From a virus: a DNA stretch of 42,867 nucleotides. Location: positions 1-42,867 of IMG/VR virus record IMGVR_UViG_3300037882_001547. One strand, given 5' to 3'. Below, in pieces: positions 13,521 through 23,821 of the stretch. The notes under the pieces are model-generated. The model was not told the origin of the DNA. It did no database searches and saw only the letters and a list, made by a program, of their open reading frames with translations. The first letter of the stretch is position 1. Each line of letters begins with the position of its first letter. The position numbers and the translations under genes are program-made.

Positions 13521-15635
13521 GTGTCGGAAACTATCAAGATTCCAGTCGAACCTGAAGTAAAATTCGATCCGTCTGTATTCGCTTCATTTCAAAATGCCGC
13601 TGTTCGTGCGGCTTCGAACGTAGTTGCAGCTACGAATCGAGCTTCGAAGGCGCAGCAAACCCTCGGATTTAATATCCAAACGACCGGTTTGCACGCCACT
13701 AAGGCAGCCGCACAAGTCGTTGCAGCGCAGCAAGCTATGACGGGCGCTACGCAGCAACAGACTGCGCGTAGAATCGCGGCTATTCAACAGCAAATTACTG
13801 CGATTCAACAGCTTACAGAAGCTACGAAGGGGTTGAATCAAGCTGCGGGTAGTGCTCCACAAATCAACGTTATTCGTCCAGGTAGGGGTGGATCTGGCGG
13901 GAGTATTACCACGCCTCCTACGAATCAGCTAATGGCTGGTAATCAAATATCCGGAGCCATAAGCAGGGGAACGAATAACGTTCTAGGAATTGGAAGAGAA
14001 ATAGGCAGAGGCATGGGAATTGACATGGACGTGTCAAATTCGATGCAACGCAATATAAGCATCAATAGAGAAGCTACGCAGCTAGCTATTCAGGGACAGG
14101 CTACAGATGTACCAGGAACCGCTAAGAACATAGAATCTGAAGCTCGTAGAATAGCTCTTGCAACAGGTGCTAATGTAGAAGACATAGTAAAAGCGCTTCG
14201 TTCGTTCCACGCTTATACAGGTGACTTGAAAGGAGGTATGGATCAACTAGGTAATATGGCTCAAAGCTCTGTTGCTTACGACACGGATATCAAGGATATT
14301 GCTTCTCTGTATGCGGTTATTACCAAATACATGGGTAAGGAGGGCACAAAAGAAGGCGTAGACGCATTGGTGCGCACAATAGCGACTCAAGGCAGAGAGG
14401 GCGCCGTTGAGGTAAGAGATCAAATTAAGCAAGATCCTAAGATCCTCGTGGGAGCCTCGCAGTTTGGCGTGACTGACAGTACCTTGAAGGCTTTTGGTGG
14501 CGATAAGCGGGCAGCACAAGCAGGCGTTGCGCTAGGTTTGCAACAGGCTATCATGGGCGTGTCAGGCGAAAGCGCTAACCAATCTGGTAACGCTGTAAAA
14601 TCGTTCATGGATACGCTTTCACAGAAAAATACCCAAGAGGGTATGAAAAAGCACGGAATCGATCTGTTTACGCAGGATAAAGAAACCGGCAAAAAGGTAT
14701 ATAAGCCCCTCGAGGAGATTATTCCTATGATGGCAGCCAAAATGCAAGAAGATCCCACGTTTCTACGTGAAATGATGGGAAACGTTCGAGGCAGAAAGGT
14801 TGTACAAGCCTTTTCCTCGAAGGGAATGCAAGCCTACGACGACTCTTTGAAAGGCGGAAATTCTAAAGAAGAAGCGGAAAAAGCTGCCGCAACCGTCGTT
14901 TTGCAAGATATTCGTGATGTAGGGCTGAAATTTCAATCTGCGCTAGATAGAACGGGCGACGTAAACAATTTCCTAGCTTCAGAAGCAGGTAAAACCGCTC
15001 AAATGCAAGCGGAAGTAAGAGAAATGCTAGATCAGGCAACAAAAGGCATTGTGACGTCTATACACGATCACAGAACTCAAGTTGATTCTGCTGTCAAAAC
15101 ATTCGGATCTGCCATTAGTCTGGCGGCTGAATACCCTAAAAGCGCCGCCGCGCTAGCATTCAGCGTTCCAATGCTACAACAAGTTCTAGCTAATGCTGCG
15201 GCTGGCGCCCTTCCTTCAGTATTCGCTGCTGCTGCGCCTGCGCTAGCCGCGGCTGCGGCTGGAATAGCGCCTGCTTTGGTTGTTGCGGCTGTTGGCGCGT
15301 CTATTATCGCTCTCGTGGGAGCCTACGATAAGGGCACGGTAGAAGATCCGCAAGGCGCCGACGGGGGATCTAACCAAGGCGACGTAGAAGCTAAGGCGGA
15401 ACAACGCGCAAAAGATCTGGCTCACGAAAATGGTTGGCAAGACAGATTCACGGCTAAGCCGCCAACACCTGAATCAGAGGGTTTTACCTCGAATCCGCAA
15501 GCTCCGGCAGGCGTAACAATCGATATTAAGTACGAAAAGATTAAGCAAGCAATGAGCGACGCACTAAGAGAGAATCAACCTCAAATGCCGTTCCCTAACT
15601 CGCCTTTGCGCCAGGACGGAGTTTCGATTGAATTA
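13521..15635 (+). CDS. tail tape measure protein, TTA-terminated
   Basis: 704 residues from GTG 13521. Long, Ala/Gln-rich and helical at the N-terminus. The middle has the tape-measure core (IESEARRIALATGANVEDI to about residue 320), as in TP901-type tape measures, and a hydrophobic Ala-rich segment lies at about 545-600. It sets tail length and is ejected with DNA. About 40 leucines contain no TTA until GAA-TTA at 15633-15635; the standard code would add six residues to TAG 15651-15653. It is short for a myovirus, implying a short tail. Confidence 0.85.
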
Positions 15636-15786
15636 CCGGGATTAGCTCAATAGAGGAACCCCAGTTTTCATACTCGAACATGATTTTAAAGGCTTCTTCA
15701 ACGTCTGTACCGCAATACAGACGTTTTCCTTTATTCGTAACAACTGCTTTAACGGTAAAAGTTATAGTAATGGGATCCAGACTCAT
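15595..15786 (-). CDS. small hypothetical protein
   Basis: A 63-residue ORF, convergent with the tape measure gene and overlapping its 3' end by about 40 nt. It begins 17 nt after the stop of the LysM gene with no separate promoter, so the two form one unit. Beta-prone start (ITITFTVKAVVT), helical middle. It ends in TAG. Function unknown. Confidence 0.5.
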   Translation of the reverse strand: MSLDPITITFTVKAVVTNKGKRLYCGTDVEEAFKIMFEYENWGSSIELIPVIQSKLRPGAKAS

Positions 15787-15802
15787 ACAACAAACCTAAC
15801 CA

Positions 15803-16699
15803 TTAATCTTTGTAGATCAAGGGGGTTTGAGCAGTGATAAGAAAAGGATCGTCGATGTAATTTAGTGAGAGCAATTCTTGTGCCCTCGAGGTGTCTCCGT
15901 AAATAGCGATACACACCTCAGATAGTGTAGAATCACGTTGAACAACGTAGGGCTTAAGCAATCCTGTGCCTGCAATTGTATCTTTCAAATCTATAGATGC
16001 GAACCATAGATTCTTAACTGCTTCTATCAACGTAAGATTGTTGGGATCTTTGAACAATTCAACATCGTCCGTTGCTCTTTCCAAGATATCGGTAAGAGCA
16101 TCAATTTTCCCGGCTATCATTGAATCAAATAGTTGTGCTGTATCGATAACTGACTGGGCTCTATCTGAGAAATTCGTAATCATATCGAGAACATTCTCGA
16201 CAGACTCTAGCAAACCTACTTTCTTGATCGCATCGATCTCAATCTTCAATCCATCGTTCAATGCGTTAAATCCGCTCGCTTTTTGCTGCAAGATTGTTTC
16301 AACGCTGAACAATTCAGTCGTATCTTCTTCAAACGTAATCTCAACGTCTTCGCCGTTCTGAACTTTGCTAGACATTGAAAAATTCCAATTGAATGCGTAA
16401 GCACGAATTACGCCTAGATTAGGCACATTGAGGGGTGCAACGCGCTGTGCCTCAAATCGTCTACGCAATTCGTTAAGCGCAGTAGGGTAAAGAGATTCTC
16501 CGTAGTTCTTATAAGAGTCACAAAACACTGATTTTACTTTGATTTTATAGTTGTCTCTTGCCATCAATTCGGTAGGACCTCCTGGCGAATACGGGAATAT
16601 ATGCGTATGTCTACGAATACCTCCCATTAGAGACACTTCCATTACAGGAAAAGCTATTCCGTCAAATTCGCAGCTTTTCTTAATATCAAATGCAGACAT
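15803..16699 (-). CDS. LysM tail/baseplate protein with DNA-circularisation-type N-terminus
   Basis: 298 residues. The N-terminal about 110 residues (HTHIFPYSPGGPTELMAR and following) match the layout of Mu gpN-like DNA-circulation/tail proteins. The C-terminal about 45 residues (YVVQRDSTLSEVCIAIYGD ... IYKD) form a LysM-like module as in the phage X/LysM baseplate proteins that clamp hub and tube. No TTA codon in the gene. It ends in TAA followed two codons later by TTA. It stands alone on the minus strand between two plus-strand tail blocks. Confidence 0.75.
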   Translation of the reverse strand: MSAFDIKKSCEFDGIAFPVMEVSLMGGIRRHTHIFPYSPGGPTELMARDNYKIKVKSVFCDSYKNYGESLYPTALNELRRRFEAQRVAPLNVPNLGVIRAYAFNWNFSMSSKVQNGEDVEITFEEDTTELFSVETILQQKASGFNALNDGLKIEIDAIKKVGLLESVENVLDMITNFSDRAQSVIDTAQLFDSMIAGKIDALTDILERATDDVELFKDPNNLTLIEAVKNLWFASIDLKDTIAGTGLLKPYVVQRDSTLSEVCIAIYGDTSRAQELLSLNYIDDPFLITAQTPLIYKD

Positions 16700-16705
16700 A
16701 AATGC

Positions 16706-16734
16706 AGTATATATGCTAGCTGTATTTTTATCAA
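16706..16734 (-). promoter_or_regulatory. leaderless promoter of the LysM gene
   Basis: On the minus strand: TTGATA (16734-16729), a 17-nt spacer, TATACT (16711-16706), then 6 nt to ATG 16699. It is divergent from the sheath gene; for the sheath only a weak TGTGATACA-like -10 near 16763-16770 is visible. Confidence 0.75.
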
Positions 16735-16787
16735 CTATTCCTATTGATTACCTAACTAGATTGTGATACAAATTGTAGTTAAAGATT

Positions 16788-18314
16788 ATGGGTTTTTCTA
16801 TTGTAGGCTTTACCAGCACTGATAAAGTTCCTGGTTTCGTAGGAAAGGTTGAATACGGCGCTGGTGCTTCTTCAGCTTCAGGTATTCCTGTTGTCTGCCT
16901 TTTGGTGGGCACTAAGCTTGCTGCTGGCACTGCAACGGCTGATGCTGACGTAGTGGATATTACCACGAGTTCAGACGCAGACACCGCATTCGGCGCAGGC
17001 TCAGAGCTTGCGAGAATGTGCTATATCGCTCTTAACTCTCCGGGCGTTTTGCTAAAGGCTGCGGCGGTTTCCGAAGCGGCTGGCGCTGTTGCAGCTACCG
17101 CGGTAATCACCTTTGCGACTAACGCCTCGAGCTCGGGAACGTATAAGCTTCGCGTCGACGGCGTTGAATTGCAAGTTGGTGTTGCTAACCTAGATACACC
17201 TACCGCAGTAGCAACCGCAACGCGAGACGCTATCAACGGAAATCCTACTCTTCCTGTAACGGCTTCAAATACCGCCGGCGTTCTTACTATTACACGTAAA
17301 TCTAAGGGTGTACGAGGTAATGAGGGAACTATGGCGCTTGATTTGTCATCGGCTCCAACAGGTATGACGGCAGTGGTAAGCGTTGCAGTCGCAATGACTG
17401 GAACCAACCGCTACCGATTTGCCGGCGGCACAGGAACCGAAACTCCAACCAACATTCTTGCCGCATTGCTTCCACGTGATGATAGATTTGTAGGTATCGC
17501 ACAAAACGATCAAACAAATCTTACGAGCGCGGGATTGTGGAGAGATTGGGTAAATACCCGTTCAGGAGCGCTAGAAGGTCGTCCTGTGTTCGTAACGTTT
17601 GCGTCTACAGCTAACGCTGCTCCTACAGCGGTAGCAACCGCAGTTAATGATCAGCTATTTGCACTAGGCTGGATGAAGAATGGCGAATCACACCCTTCTG
17701 AAATTGCAGCGGGCATTGCAGCCGAACGTTCAGTACGATTCGCAGCCGATCCTGGTTTCAACACCGCGGGCATCGTCCTTAAGGGAATCAAAGCGCAAGT
17801 AAACAGTGCTGATAAGCTTAACCGTGCAGCTAAGGTTAGTGCTCTAAATTTCGGTATTACTCCAATCAATTCGTCTCCTGACGATCGTGTTTACATCGAA
17901 CGCGGTATTACTACCCACTGTCAGCGCTCGGGTTCTACGGATCCTGATTACAACACTTTGGATTGGGCTGACGCTCAAGTTCCGCAGTACGTTCGATTGG
18001 ATCTAGGAACTTATTGGACTACTGCATTCCAACCAAATAACCCTAGAAACGCAGACGATGTTCCTGAAGGCGCCGAAGAACGTAAAGCAGGTGTTGCAAC
18101 GCCTTCGCTTTGGAGCTCACAAGTATACAAGAAGTTGAAGGATTACGAAATATCGGTTAACGGCTCGCCTCCTATTATCATCGACGTAGACGATCCTACT
18201 CTTGCTGTTAAGTCATTCTTCGACAAGACGGCTAAGCGTATTATGTCGAATGTTCCGGTTCGTGTAGCCCCGGGCAATTATCAAATCGGAGTAAGCGTAC
18301 TACAAACGGTATTA
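16788..18314 (+). CDS. tail sheath protein (Mu gpL-like), TTA-terminated
   Basis: 508 residues. The N-terminus (FTSTDKVPGFVGKVEYGAG) and the C-terminal third (PDPDYN-like, VPQYVRLDLGTYWT, RVAPGNYQIGVSVLQ) follow Mu gpL-type sheath proteins, and the order sheath then tube confirms it. The contractile sheath drives the tube through the envelope. An inserted domain around residues 90-220 is Ala/Thr-rich. Roughly 35 leucines avoid TTA until 18312-18314; the standard code adds Leu-Gly to TAA 18318-18320. Confidence 0.88.
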
Positions 18315-18323
18315 GGTTAAAAC

Positions 18324-18707
18324 ATGGCAACAGTCGTTAGATCAAGCGTAGTTTATATTGACGGGTTGAAAGTACGTTTTGCCAAAAGCAATACGTACGA
18401 TCTAAACACAAACAACCAAGCACAAGTAGGTGTTGAAGGATATGTAGGGCACTCTCGTGGTGCAAACATCTCGAAACTAGATTTCGATGAAGTTGTTCCT
18501 ACTTCCAGATTGCAATCAGGTGTTTTGAAGAAGTACATTCTTCCAGGCAAAGATTGTACAGTTACTTATGCTATGGGTGGAGAAAACCTAATGTTCGAGG
18601 GCTGCTTCGAACAGGCGACATTTACCGCGGAGTCTATGAACGGCACGCTTAACGGTAAATTCACTATTGTAGGAGGAAAACCCACAGTCTTGTCGCTAAG
18701 AGCCTTA
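18324..18707 (+). CDS. tail tube protein (Mu gpM-like), TTA-terminated
   Basis: 127 residues, starting 9 nt after the sheath stop. The pattern SSVVYIDGLKVRFAK, VEGYVGHSRG, and the strand pair NGTLNGKFTIVGG fits the small Mu gpM-type tube protein that polymerises inside the sheath. Two TTAs (18705 and 18714) occur only at the end; the standard code would add five residues to TGA 18720-18722. The transcript then meets a terminator. Confidence 0.82.
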
Positions 18708-18723
18708 CATAGCTTAACGTGAA

Positions 18724-18760
18724 AACGCCCGGAAGGTAAGATCTCCGGGCGTTTTTATTT
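18724..18760 (+). terminator. strong Rho-independent terminator
   Basis: AACGCCCGGA (18724-18733) pairs perfectly with TCCGGGCGTT (18744-18753), followed by TTTATTT. It ends the sheath-tube operon and lies between the converging tail and head operons. On the minus strand the hairpin is followed by GTTTTC, so it may also stop transcription from that side. Confidence 0.9.
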
Positions 18761-18761
18761 G

Positions 18762-18835
18762 TGCTGGTACAAGGATTCGAACCCTGATCTACCTCATTAC
18801 AAAAGAGGAATAATTGCCATTTATAATATACCAGC
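18762..18835 (-). tRNA. tRNA-Thr (UGU), somewhat degenerate
   Basis: A 74-nt cloverleaf on the minus strand. Acceptor GCTGGTA pairs with TACCAGC, with A as discriminator. The T-arm CAGGG-TTCGAAT-CCTTG is canonical. The anticodon arm CCTC...GAGG carries loop TTTGTAA, giving anticodon UGU, but the innermost pair is T-T. The D-stem is weak (one T-T mismatch), although TGG in the D-loop is present. CCA is not encoded. It is not a reader of TTA or TAA. It lies beside the terminator at the end of the head operon. Confidence 0.7.
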
Positions 18836-18862
18836 GAAGCGTGCCTAGCGCACGCCTGACGA

Positions 18863-19315
18863 TTATTTGGAAGGTTTAGGCTCTTTAGCAACCTCTGGCT
18901 CGGGAGTATACCATTCTGGATACAAACCGTAAGCAGCAAAACAATCCTTCGCTGCCTTATCAGCAGCTAGTTTGAGCGCCTTTCTAAAGGGAACATAGGG
19001 AATGCCGCAAAGCTTCGCGGTAGCTTCGTCCGCAGCAAGTAGCTCACCACCTTTAACCAAGTCTTTGTAATAATTACTTAGCTGCAAGGTGACAGGCTCA
19101 AGAGTGTATTCGAACTTAACGTGTCTACGAGGCGACAGAAAATAGCCTCTGTCATAATTATCTAGCGTAGTTACCGATTTAGTCGAAGCGCCGACATATC
19201 CAGGATAGGGCTGAAGCTCTGAATCAACCGCTACCAAACCGCAAGGATCTCCGTCTTCGTCGAGATATGTATAAGGATTCGGTACAACGCTAATAGTTTG
19301 ATTTGCTAGTCTCAT
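18863..19315 (-). CDS. hypothetical structural protein
   Basis: 150 residues, starting in an ATGA overlap with the upstream 264-residue gene. The first part is Tyr/Pro/Asp-rich (LDEDGDPCGLVAVDSE); the end is a charged Glu/Lys/Pro tail. It is the last gene of the head operon, where head-tail completion proteins usually lie. No TTA; it ends in TAA 18863-18865. Family not recognised. Confidence 0.55.
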   Translation of the reverse strand: MRLANQTISVVPNPYTYLDEDGDPCGLVAVDSELQPYPGYVGASTKSVTTLDNYDRGYFLSPRRHVKFEYTLEPVTLQLSNYYKDLVKGGELLAADEATAKLCGIPYVPFRKALKLAADKAAKDCFAAYGLYPEWYTPEPEVAKEPKPSK

Positions 19316-20106
19316 GACACCAGTGTACCACGAGCAGGAGGTATTATCAACCTATTGACTCCGGTTATATCAGGATCTCCGTGATCTATAGTCATATCCA
19401 ACCCTACATTGTAGTCATATTCATCATCAGGTAGCTCGTCGTCGTCAGTAATTCCGTGCTCATATAGTTCTTCTATATTTATGTTCACTATCAAGCATGG
19501 ATATTGAGCTATTTGATCTCCGTATTCTCCATCAACGTTTCCCATATGAATGTCAATTTTACTCCACTTGCCTTCACTAACGCGAATGGTGTAAACATTC
19601 ATCAATTCTTCTCTGTAAATGTATGTACCTTCAGGGTGTTCGAATCCTTCTACTTGAAACGCGGGATCCATCCCTTTGTGCGTTGCAGCGTAAATACATC
19701 TGGCAACGGCGTTTGCGAATGAAGTTTTTATCTTACGTTCTTCGTTAATCTCAATAGGTGGTATCCAAACGATTGTAAACTGACTAGGCACAACACTAAG
19801 TTCAAGTGCCTGTTGCATTGCTTGTCCTTGATAAACCTGACGATAAATGTACATTGCAGGTAGATCTTGAACGCTCACGCCTTCGTAAGGATCATCTGGA
19901 AGGATTTCTTTAACAGGAAGTGGATCGATTGTTTCATCGAAAGTGCTTCTCCAAAGTGGTAGAACGTATTTGTTGATATATACTTTCAGATAGTTAGCGA
20001 ACAAACGCAAACTAGGATCTGCAACAAATCCGTCTCGTTCTCCCGATCTCGGTTTGAAAGGTACTGTAAGCGCGCCGAATCTTGCTCTGGTTTCGTACGA
20101 TGCCAT
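19312..20106 (-). CDS. head-tail completion or tail terminator-like protein
   Basis: 264 residues starting in a TTATG overlap with the upstream gp10-like gene. It contains aromatic, strand-rich segments (FTIVWIPPIEI, YPCLIVNINIEELY) and an acidic DDDELPDDEYDYN loop. Its place after the DUF1320-like and gp10-like genes matches where Mu-type phages carry the next connector proteins. No internal TTA across 264 codons; it ends in TGA. Assignment by position only. Confidence 0.5.
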   Translation of the reverse strand: MASYETRARFGALTVPFKPRSGERDGFVADPSLRLFANYLKVYINKYVLPLWRSTFDETIDPLPVKEILPDDPYEGVSVQDLPAMYIYRQVYQGQAMQQALELSVVPSQFTIVWIPPIEINEERKIKTSFANAVARCIYAATHKGMDPAFQVEGFEHPEGTYIYREELMNVYTIRVSEGKWSKIDIHMGNVDGEYGDQIAQYPCLIVNINIEELYEHGITDDDELPDDEYDYNVGLDMTIDHGDPDITGVNRLIIPPARGTLVS

Positions 20107-20453
20107 AACGTCTTCTCGAAAGTTGCTCCTGACAAACCACGCTTATTGCGAATTTGCTTCAACATCCACTCAATTGCAGGACGAAGATAAGGATAAGGTT
20201 TATTTTTAACTGTTCCCCATTCTACGAACGATCCGTAGAACATTCTTGCACTCAAATAAGCTCCGTCAGCAGTAGGAACCGATTGGATCGACTTGGTAAG
20301 CTTGTAGGTTCTATCTTTGTAAGGATGGTTAGATTTAGCGTAGTCAGCCGCGGCTCTAGCCGCACGTCTAATATACTCAACAGCGAATTCCTTGCTCTTG
20401 CGCTTTACCAAATTGTGTATACTTTGAGGGATAACGACACGTGCTGCTGGCAT
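20106..20453 (-). CDS. HK97 gp10-like head-tail protein, TTA-terminated
   Basis: 115 residues. Start ATG 20453 has GGGGAG 7 nt upstream. The core (AADYAKSNHPYKDRTYKL ... FYGSFVEWGTVKNKPYPYLRPA) matches HK97 gp10-type proteins, which sit at the head-tail joint. It ends at TTA 20108-20106, sharing its A with the next ATG (TTATGG). The standard code would add 40 residues running to 19986 inside the next gene, a tail with no gp10 character. Confidence 0.75.
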
Positions 20454-20914
20454 AATAGATCTCCCCAATAATTTTCCCCAAACAACTGAGGTGTGCAAGG
20501 GTACTTACCCAAGTCCGGAGACACTACGCCAGCGCCTATAAACGGCTGCGTAGCGTTGTCATAAAGGCACATTTTGTCTACTTGAACCTGACTCATGATG
20601 CTTTCTGCCTGTCTGTAGTGAGGCGATTTAGACATGTCAGAATATGTTTTTGAATGCGTCGGATCGCGTTGGTACAGCGCAGCCGTAGCATAAAGCGAAG
20701 CACAATGTTGCAAAATTGACAAACCAACAGGCGCCACAATTGGATGAGCACCACGATAAAATTGAGAGATCTTACTCAATACAAGCATATCTCCCGTCAA
20801 ACAACAATCTTCCACGACATTATCGTCAGGTGCCCCGTTTTGCATAGACAGCTTAGCAACAACTTGCTTAGTCATCTTCTTTTCCAGAGCTTCCTTATCT
20901 GTATAAATTGCCAA
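20432..20914 (-). CDS. DUF1320-like (Mu gp36) head-tail connector
   Basis: 160 residues from TTG 20914. The start IYTDKEALEKK and the helix-rich layout with conserved-looking ATAALYQRDP fit the small gp36-type connector proteins that follow the major capsid gene in Mu-like phages. The only TTA, at 20434-20432, comes nine codons before the standard TAA at 20405 and reduces the overlap with the gp10-like gene from 49 to 22 nt. Moderate confidence in the family. Confidence 0.6.
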
Positions 20915-20916
20915 AA

Positions 20917-21132
20917 TAAATCCAATCTAGTACACGAATGTACGGTAAACATTATCTCGTCGACACTATTTTGGTAAATTACTTCCATAGTTTTGAATAG
21001 TGCTTTAATTGCCTGCGCTTTTGCCTGCTTCCGGCAGATAGCTTCGTCAGATGAATAAAATATAGAAGAGCCAGTAATACTCAATCCGTCGGAATTGTCA
21101 AAAGAACTTACTGTGTAATGTATTCTGTACAT
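20917..21132 (-). CDS. small hypothetical protein, TTA-terminated
   Basis: 71 residues from ATG 21132, preceded by AGGAAAA and by a TGGTATAAT extended -10. Strand-rich N-terminus (MYRIHYTVSSFD) and a helix with Ala/Lys. It ends at TTA 20919-20917, two bases before the TTG start of the next gene. The standard reading continues another 15 codons over that gene. Function unknown; it sits right after the capsid gene. Confidence 0.55.
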
Positions 21133-21139
21133 TTTTCCT

Positions 21140-21148
21140 ATTATACCA
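21140..21148 (-). promoter_or_regulatory. extended -10 promoter behind the capsid gene
   Basis: Minus strand TGGTATAAT (21148-21140), with 7 nt to ATG 21132, so nearly leaderless. The -35 position falls in the stem of the terminator-like hairpin, which may allow re-initiation after capsid transcription ends. Confidence 0.5.
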
Positions 21149-21151
21149 CAA

Positions 21152-21181
21152 ACGACGAAAGCCGAGAATTTCTTCCCGGCT
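21152..21181 (-). terminator. stem-loop downstream of the capsid gene
   Basis: On the minus strand AGCCGGGAA and TTCTCGGCT form a 9-bp stem (one G-T pair) with a GAAA loop (21181-21160), followed by TTCGTCGTTT. The T-tract is imperfect. It would lower expression of genes behind the major capsid gene. Confidence 0.6.
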
Positions 21182-21203
21182 CTCAAATCAACTTAGTTGT
21201 GTA

Positions 21204-22313
21204 TCAGAATGCTGCTACAGCGTTCGCGATTCTGGCACCACCGAAGGTAGAAACAAGTTTCAAGTCTTCGTAGGTGAATAGCATCGTTCTATAGCCACCC
21301 AACATGCCGCGGTGATCAACCGGAATCGTTCTAACAAAGAATCCATCGCGTTGCGAGAATCCACGTAGAGGCGAATCACCAGTACCATTCCAACGGAAGC
21401 GGTAAGCAGTGGTAGAATCTTGTCCCGTAGGAGTACCTTCAGGGTAGTGAATACCAACCGCGGTGTTATTCCAGATGTAAGGGTGAGTTCCACCAGAACC
21501 TAGGCGCTTAGCCTTGGCAATCTTAATCGGAGCAACTCCGAACAAACCGCTAAAGATTGATTGAACCTGAGTCGTTGAAGGCAACGCAGGAGTACCGCTC
21601 TTGTTGATAATGTACTTTTGCACTTCAGGGTGCAAAATGAAGGCGTTAAACATCGTTGGATTCATGATCCATTGGTTAACGTCTAGCATTACGGTTTCTT
21701 GCAAACCTAGCAAATCTCTGATTGGATTTGAGTTAGGTCCTGGTTCTCCTGTAGTAAGATTCAACCAAGCGGTATCCGCAGTAAGCGTAAGCGTTTGCGA
21801 AGCGTCGTATGATGCAGCACCTTGTAGAAGAGTTTGAGTACGAATCTCGCTAGCAAGATTCATAATCGTCATTATTCTATTCATGTGCGCAGCCTGTAGA
21901 TCAAGCTGGGCATCGGCATTAGCAATCGCTTCGGTGTGAAGGAAGAATGCAGCCGCGTAAGGCGTTACTTGGTAACGGTTCGAGCTGAAGCGAGGGGTAA
22001 ATTCCGCAGGCTCGCCTTGCGCGCTCATATTTATACGCAAAGCTTCTTCGTACGAATCTTCCTTATCCCATTCGTAGTATTTGTCTGATTGCTTCGAAAC
22101 ATTCAGCGTGGGAACCGCTTCGTTCCAAATAAAGCCGCTTTGCTTAAAGCCAAACGCGATATTTGCAAGAAATTCTTCTCCGTGAACGTCTCTAGGAGCC
22201 ATATCAAGGTTAATAAGCTCGTTTCCAAGCTTCAAACCTTGAGGTGTCCATTCAGCGTTTTGATAAGTGTCATTGCCGGATTCGTCCGACACAAGCATTT
22301 TAAAAGTAGCCAT
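21204..22313 (-). CDS. major capsid protein
   Basis: 369 residues with a GGATAA ribosome-binding site. It follows a protease-scaffold gene and a DUF2190-like gene and precedes connector genes, the standard place for the shell protein. The sequence is strand-rich with P-domain-like helices (AAHMNRIMTIMNLASEIR) and an end (YRTMLFTYEDLKLVSTFGGARIAN split over two strands) typical of HK97-fold coat proteins of Mu-type and related phages. No TTA codon in 369; it ends in TGA and is followed by a hairpin. Confidence 0.85.
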   Translation of the reverse strand: MATFKMLVSDESGNDTYQNAEWTPQGLKLGNELINLDMAPRDVHGEEFLANIAFGFKQSGFIWNEAVPTLNVSKQSDKYYEWDKEDSYEEALRINMSAQGEPAEFTPRFSSNRYQVTPYAAAFFLHTEAIANADAQLDLQAAHMNRIMTIMNLASEIRTQTLLQGAASYDASQTLTLTADTAWLNLTTGEPGPNSNPIRDLLGLQETVMLDVNQWIMNPTMFNAFILHPEVQKYIINKSGTPALPSTTQVQSIFSGLFGVAPIKIAKAKRLGSGGTHPYIWNNTAVGIHYPEGTPTGQDSTTAYRFRWNGTGDSPLRGFSQRDGFFVRTIPVDHRGMLGGYRTMLFTYEDLKLVSTFGGARIANAVAAF

Positions 22314-22325
22314 TGTATTTTATCC

Positions 22326-22751
22326 TAACGCGTGAGCGCCTCTACCGAATAGTACCAGAATGTCTTCATCGGCACCAGCGGTAGCGTTCAAAGAAGATCC
22401 AACGTAAGCATCTCCATCAGCAGCAAGAATAATCTTGCCGTTTTGCCCTGCAACCGAAGACGCCTTAACGTAAACACCCTTAGCAACCGCGGCGCCTGAT
22501 TTACAGGGCACGCGCATACCAGGACGAACAGTTACGAAACCCCAAGTCTTAGAGGGAATTACTTGGGTAGTCAAACCAAGAGGAACCAAACCGGTTTCCG
22601 CGTCAGTAGGCAATCTTACCCAAGTGTCGAAAAGTGCTCCGCCACCAGCCGTATCTAGAACGACTGCTCTACCAGCAGGAATATCAGTTACTGCGTTGTT
22701 GAAAACGTTAAGATACGGCGATTCTGCCGGTTCAAGTCCTAGTTGTGCCAT
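22326..22751 (-). CDS. DUF2190-like capsid decoration protein, TTA-terminated
   Basis: 141 residues with a GAGAGGT site. The alternating Gly/Ala/Val strands (DIPAGRAVVLDTAGGG, GAAVAKGVYVKASS, GADEDILVLFGRG) are typical of DUF2190 and decoration proteins that coat or stabilise the head. It begins in the TTATG overlap with the protease gene. It ends at TTA 22328-22326 followed by GGA-TAA, where TTAGGATAA also forms the capsid ribosome-binding site. Confidence 0.7.
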
Positions 22752-23254
22752 AATTTGTTACCTCTCGCAGCCTTAGCCGCCGCAATAGCCGCAGAAGTGC
22801 TATCCATGCCTTCCTTCATAAACTTCGTGTGCAATTCAGCTTGCGAAAGTCTAACTTCACCTTCAGCCGCAGGACGACTTTCATTAGAAAGCGACGTAGT
22901 AAGATACGCAGGACGGCTTACCGCAGGCTTAGTAGCAGGCTTAGCCGCTTCAGGAGCCTTTGCAGGGAACAAACTTCTAAAGCTGTCAGCGTTAGCAAGT
23001 CTAAGCGTCTTCAAGTGAACCTTATCAGCATCCGTCAACTTACGAGAATCCTTGTAAGTATTGAATACCATTTCAACTTCGCCGTCAACGGCTTCTTTTT
23101 CAAGCTTTTCGTACTCTCTAATCTTATTGTCAAGCTTAAGTTGAACTTCCGAAAGAGCAGTCTTATGCTCCAAAGTCAACTCAGCGATTTTAAGATCCTT
23201 TTCACGAACCTTATTCTTAAGATCAGCTACTTCGGTTTCTAGTTCTTTAGTCAT
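22751..23254 (-). CDS. possible internal scaffold product (Mu gpZ-like)
   Basis: Met190 of the protease ORF (ATG 23254) follows an AAGAAAG stretch and begins exactly at the coiled-coil domain (MTKELETEVADL). In Mu and lambda-type heads the scaffold is made from an internal start of the protease gene, giving here about 167 residues. Internal initiation is inferred from position and a weak ribosome-binding site only. Confidence 0.45.
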
Positions 23255-23821
23255 GTTCGAATCTTTCTTAGTTTTATCAGGTTCAGTTTCAGGTGTCAAC
23301 GTGTTTTCTACTTCTCGCTCATCATTCGATGCGCGAACAGACGGCATATCATAAAGATGAGGATCATCAACAAGCGATACTTCTTTAACGCGCATTCCTG
23401 CTCGTTTTCCAGTAGTTCTATCTAGCGAGTCAAGGAGCAATCCAGGCGAGAACCATTGATATTTTTCCTCTAGAACGTAGGTGCGTGCAGGTTCCAAGAA
23501 ATCACACAATCCGTAAAGACATCCGTCTGCACGAACTTGCATATCGGTAATATATCCTTGTGCAGGCGAACCGACGCGTGGATCGTAACTTGGGTGTTCC
23601 GAAGAATGGTGATCGAATTTAATCGGAACCTTTCCCGTAGAACGCAATTTGAAGTTCTTTACTGCGGCGTGGAACATCTCCGTAGTAAGCTCGAAATCAC
23701 CAGCAGCGTGGGATTTACTAACGATCGGCTTAGCGATCATATTCCACTTAGGTGATTTATCCTCCTTATTACCGAGCTCAATCGGCGTGAAGGTGGCGTA
23801 ATTAACGAGTAGCTTAGTCAT
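22751..23821 (-). CDS. prohead protease-scaffold fusion (Mu gpI-like), TTA-terminated
   Basis: 356 residues. The N-terminal half (VPIKFDHHSSEHP, VGSPAQGYITDMQ, YQWFSPGLLLDS, VKEVSLVDDPHL) is a Mu gpI-type serine protease that matures the prohead. The C-terminal half is a highly charged coiled coil (DLKNKVREKDLKIAEL) typical of scaffold. It ends at TTA 22753-22751 overlapping the next ATG (TTATGG); the standard code adds three residues. No other TTA occurs in frame. Confidence 0.82.

Noticed and set aside
18762-18835. The tRNA as a suppressor or decoder for TTA/TAA
   Set aside because: The anticodon loop gives UGU (Thr). The alternative alignment with UUG breaks the anticodon stem. Neither reads UUA or UAA.
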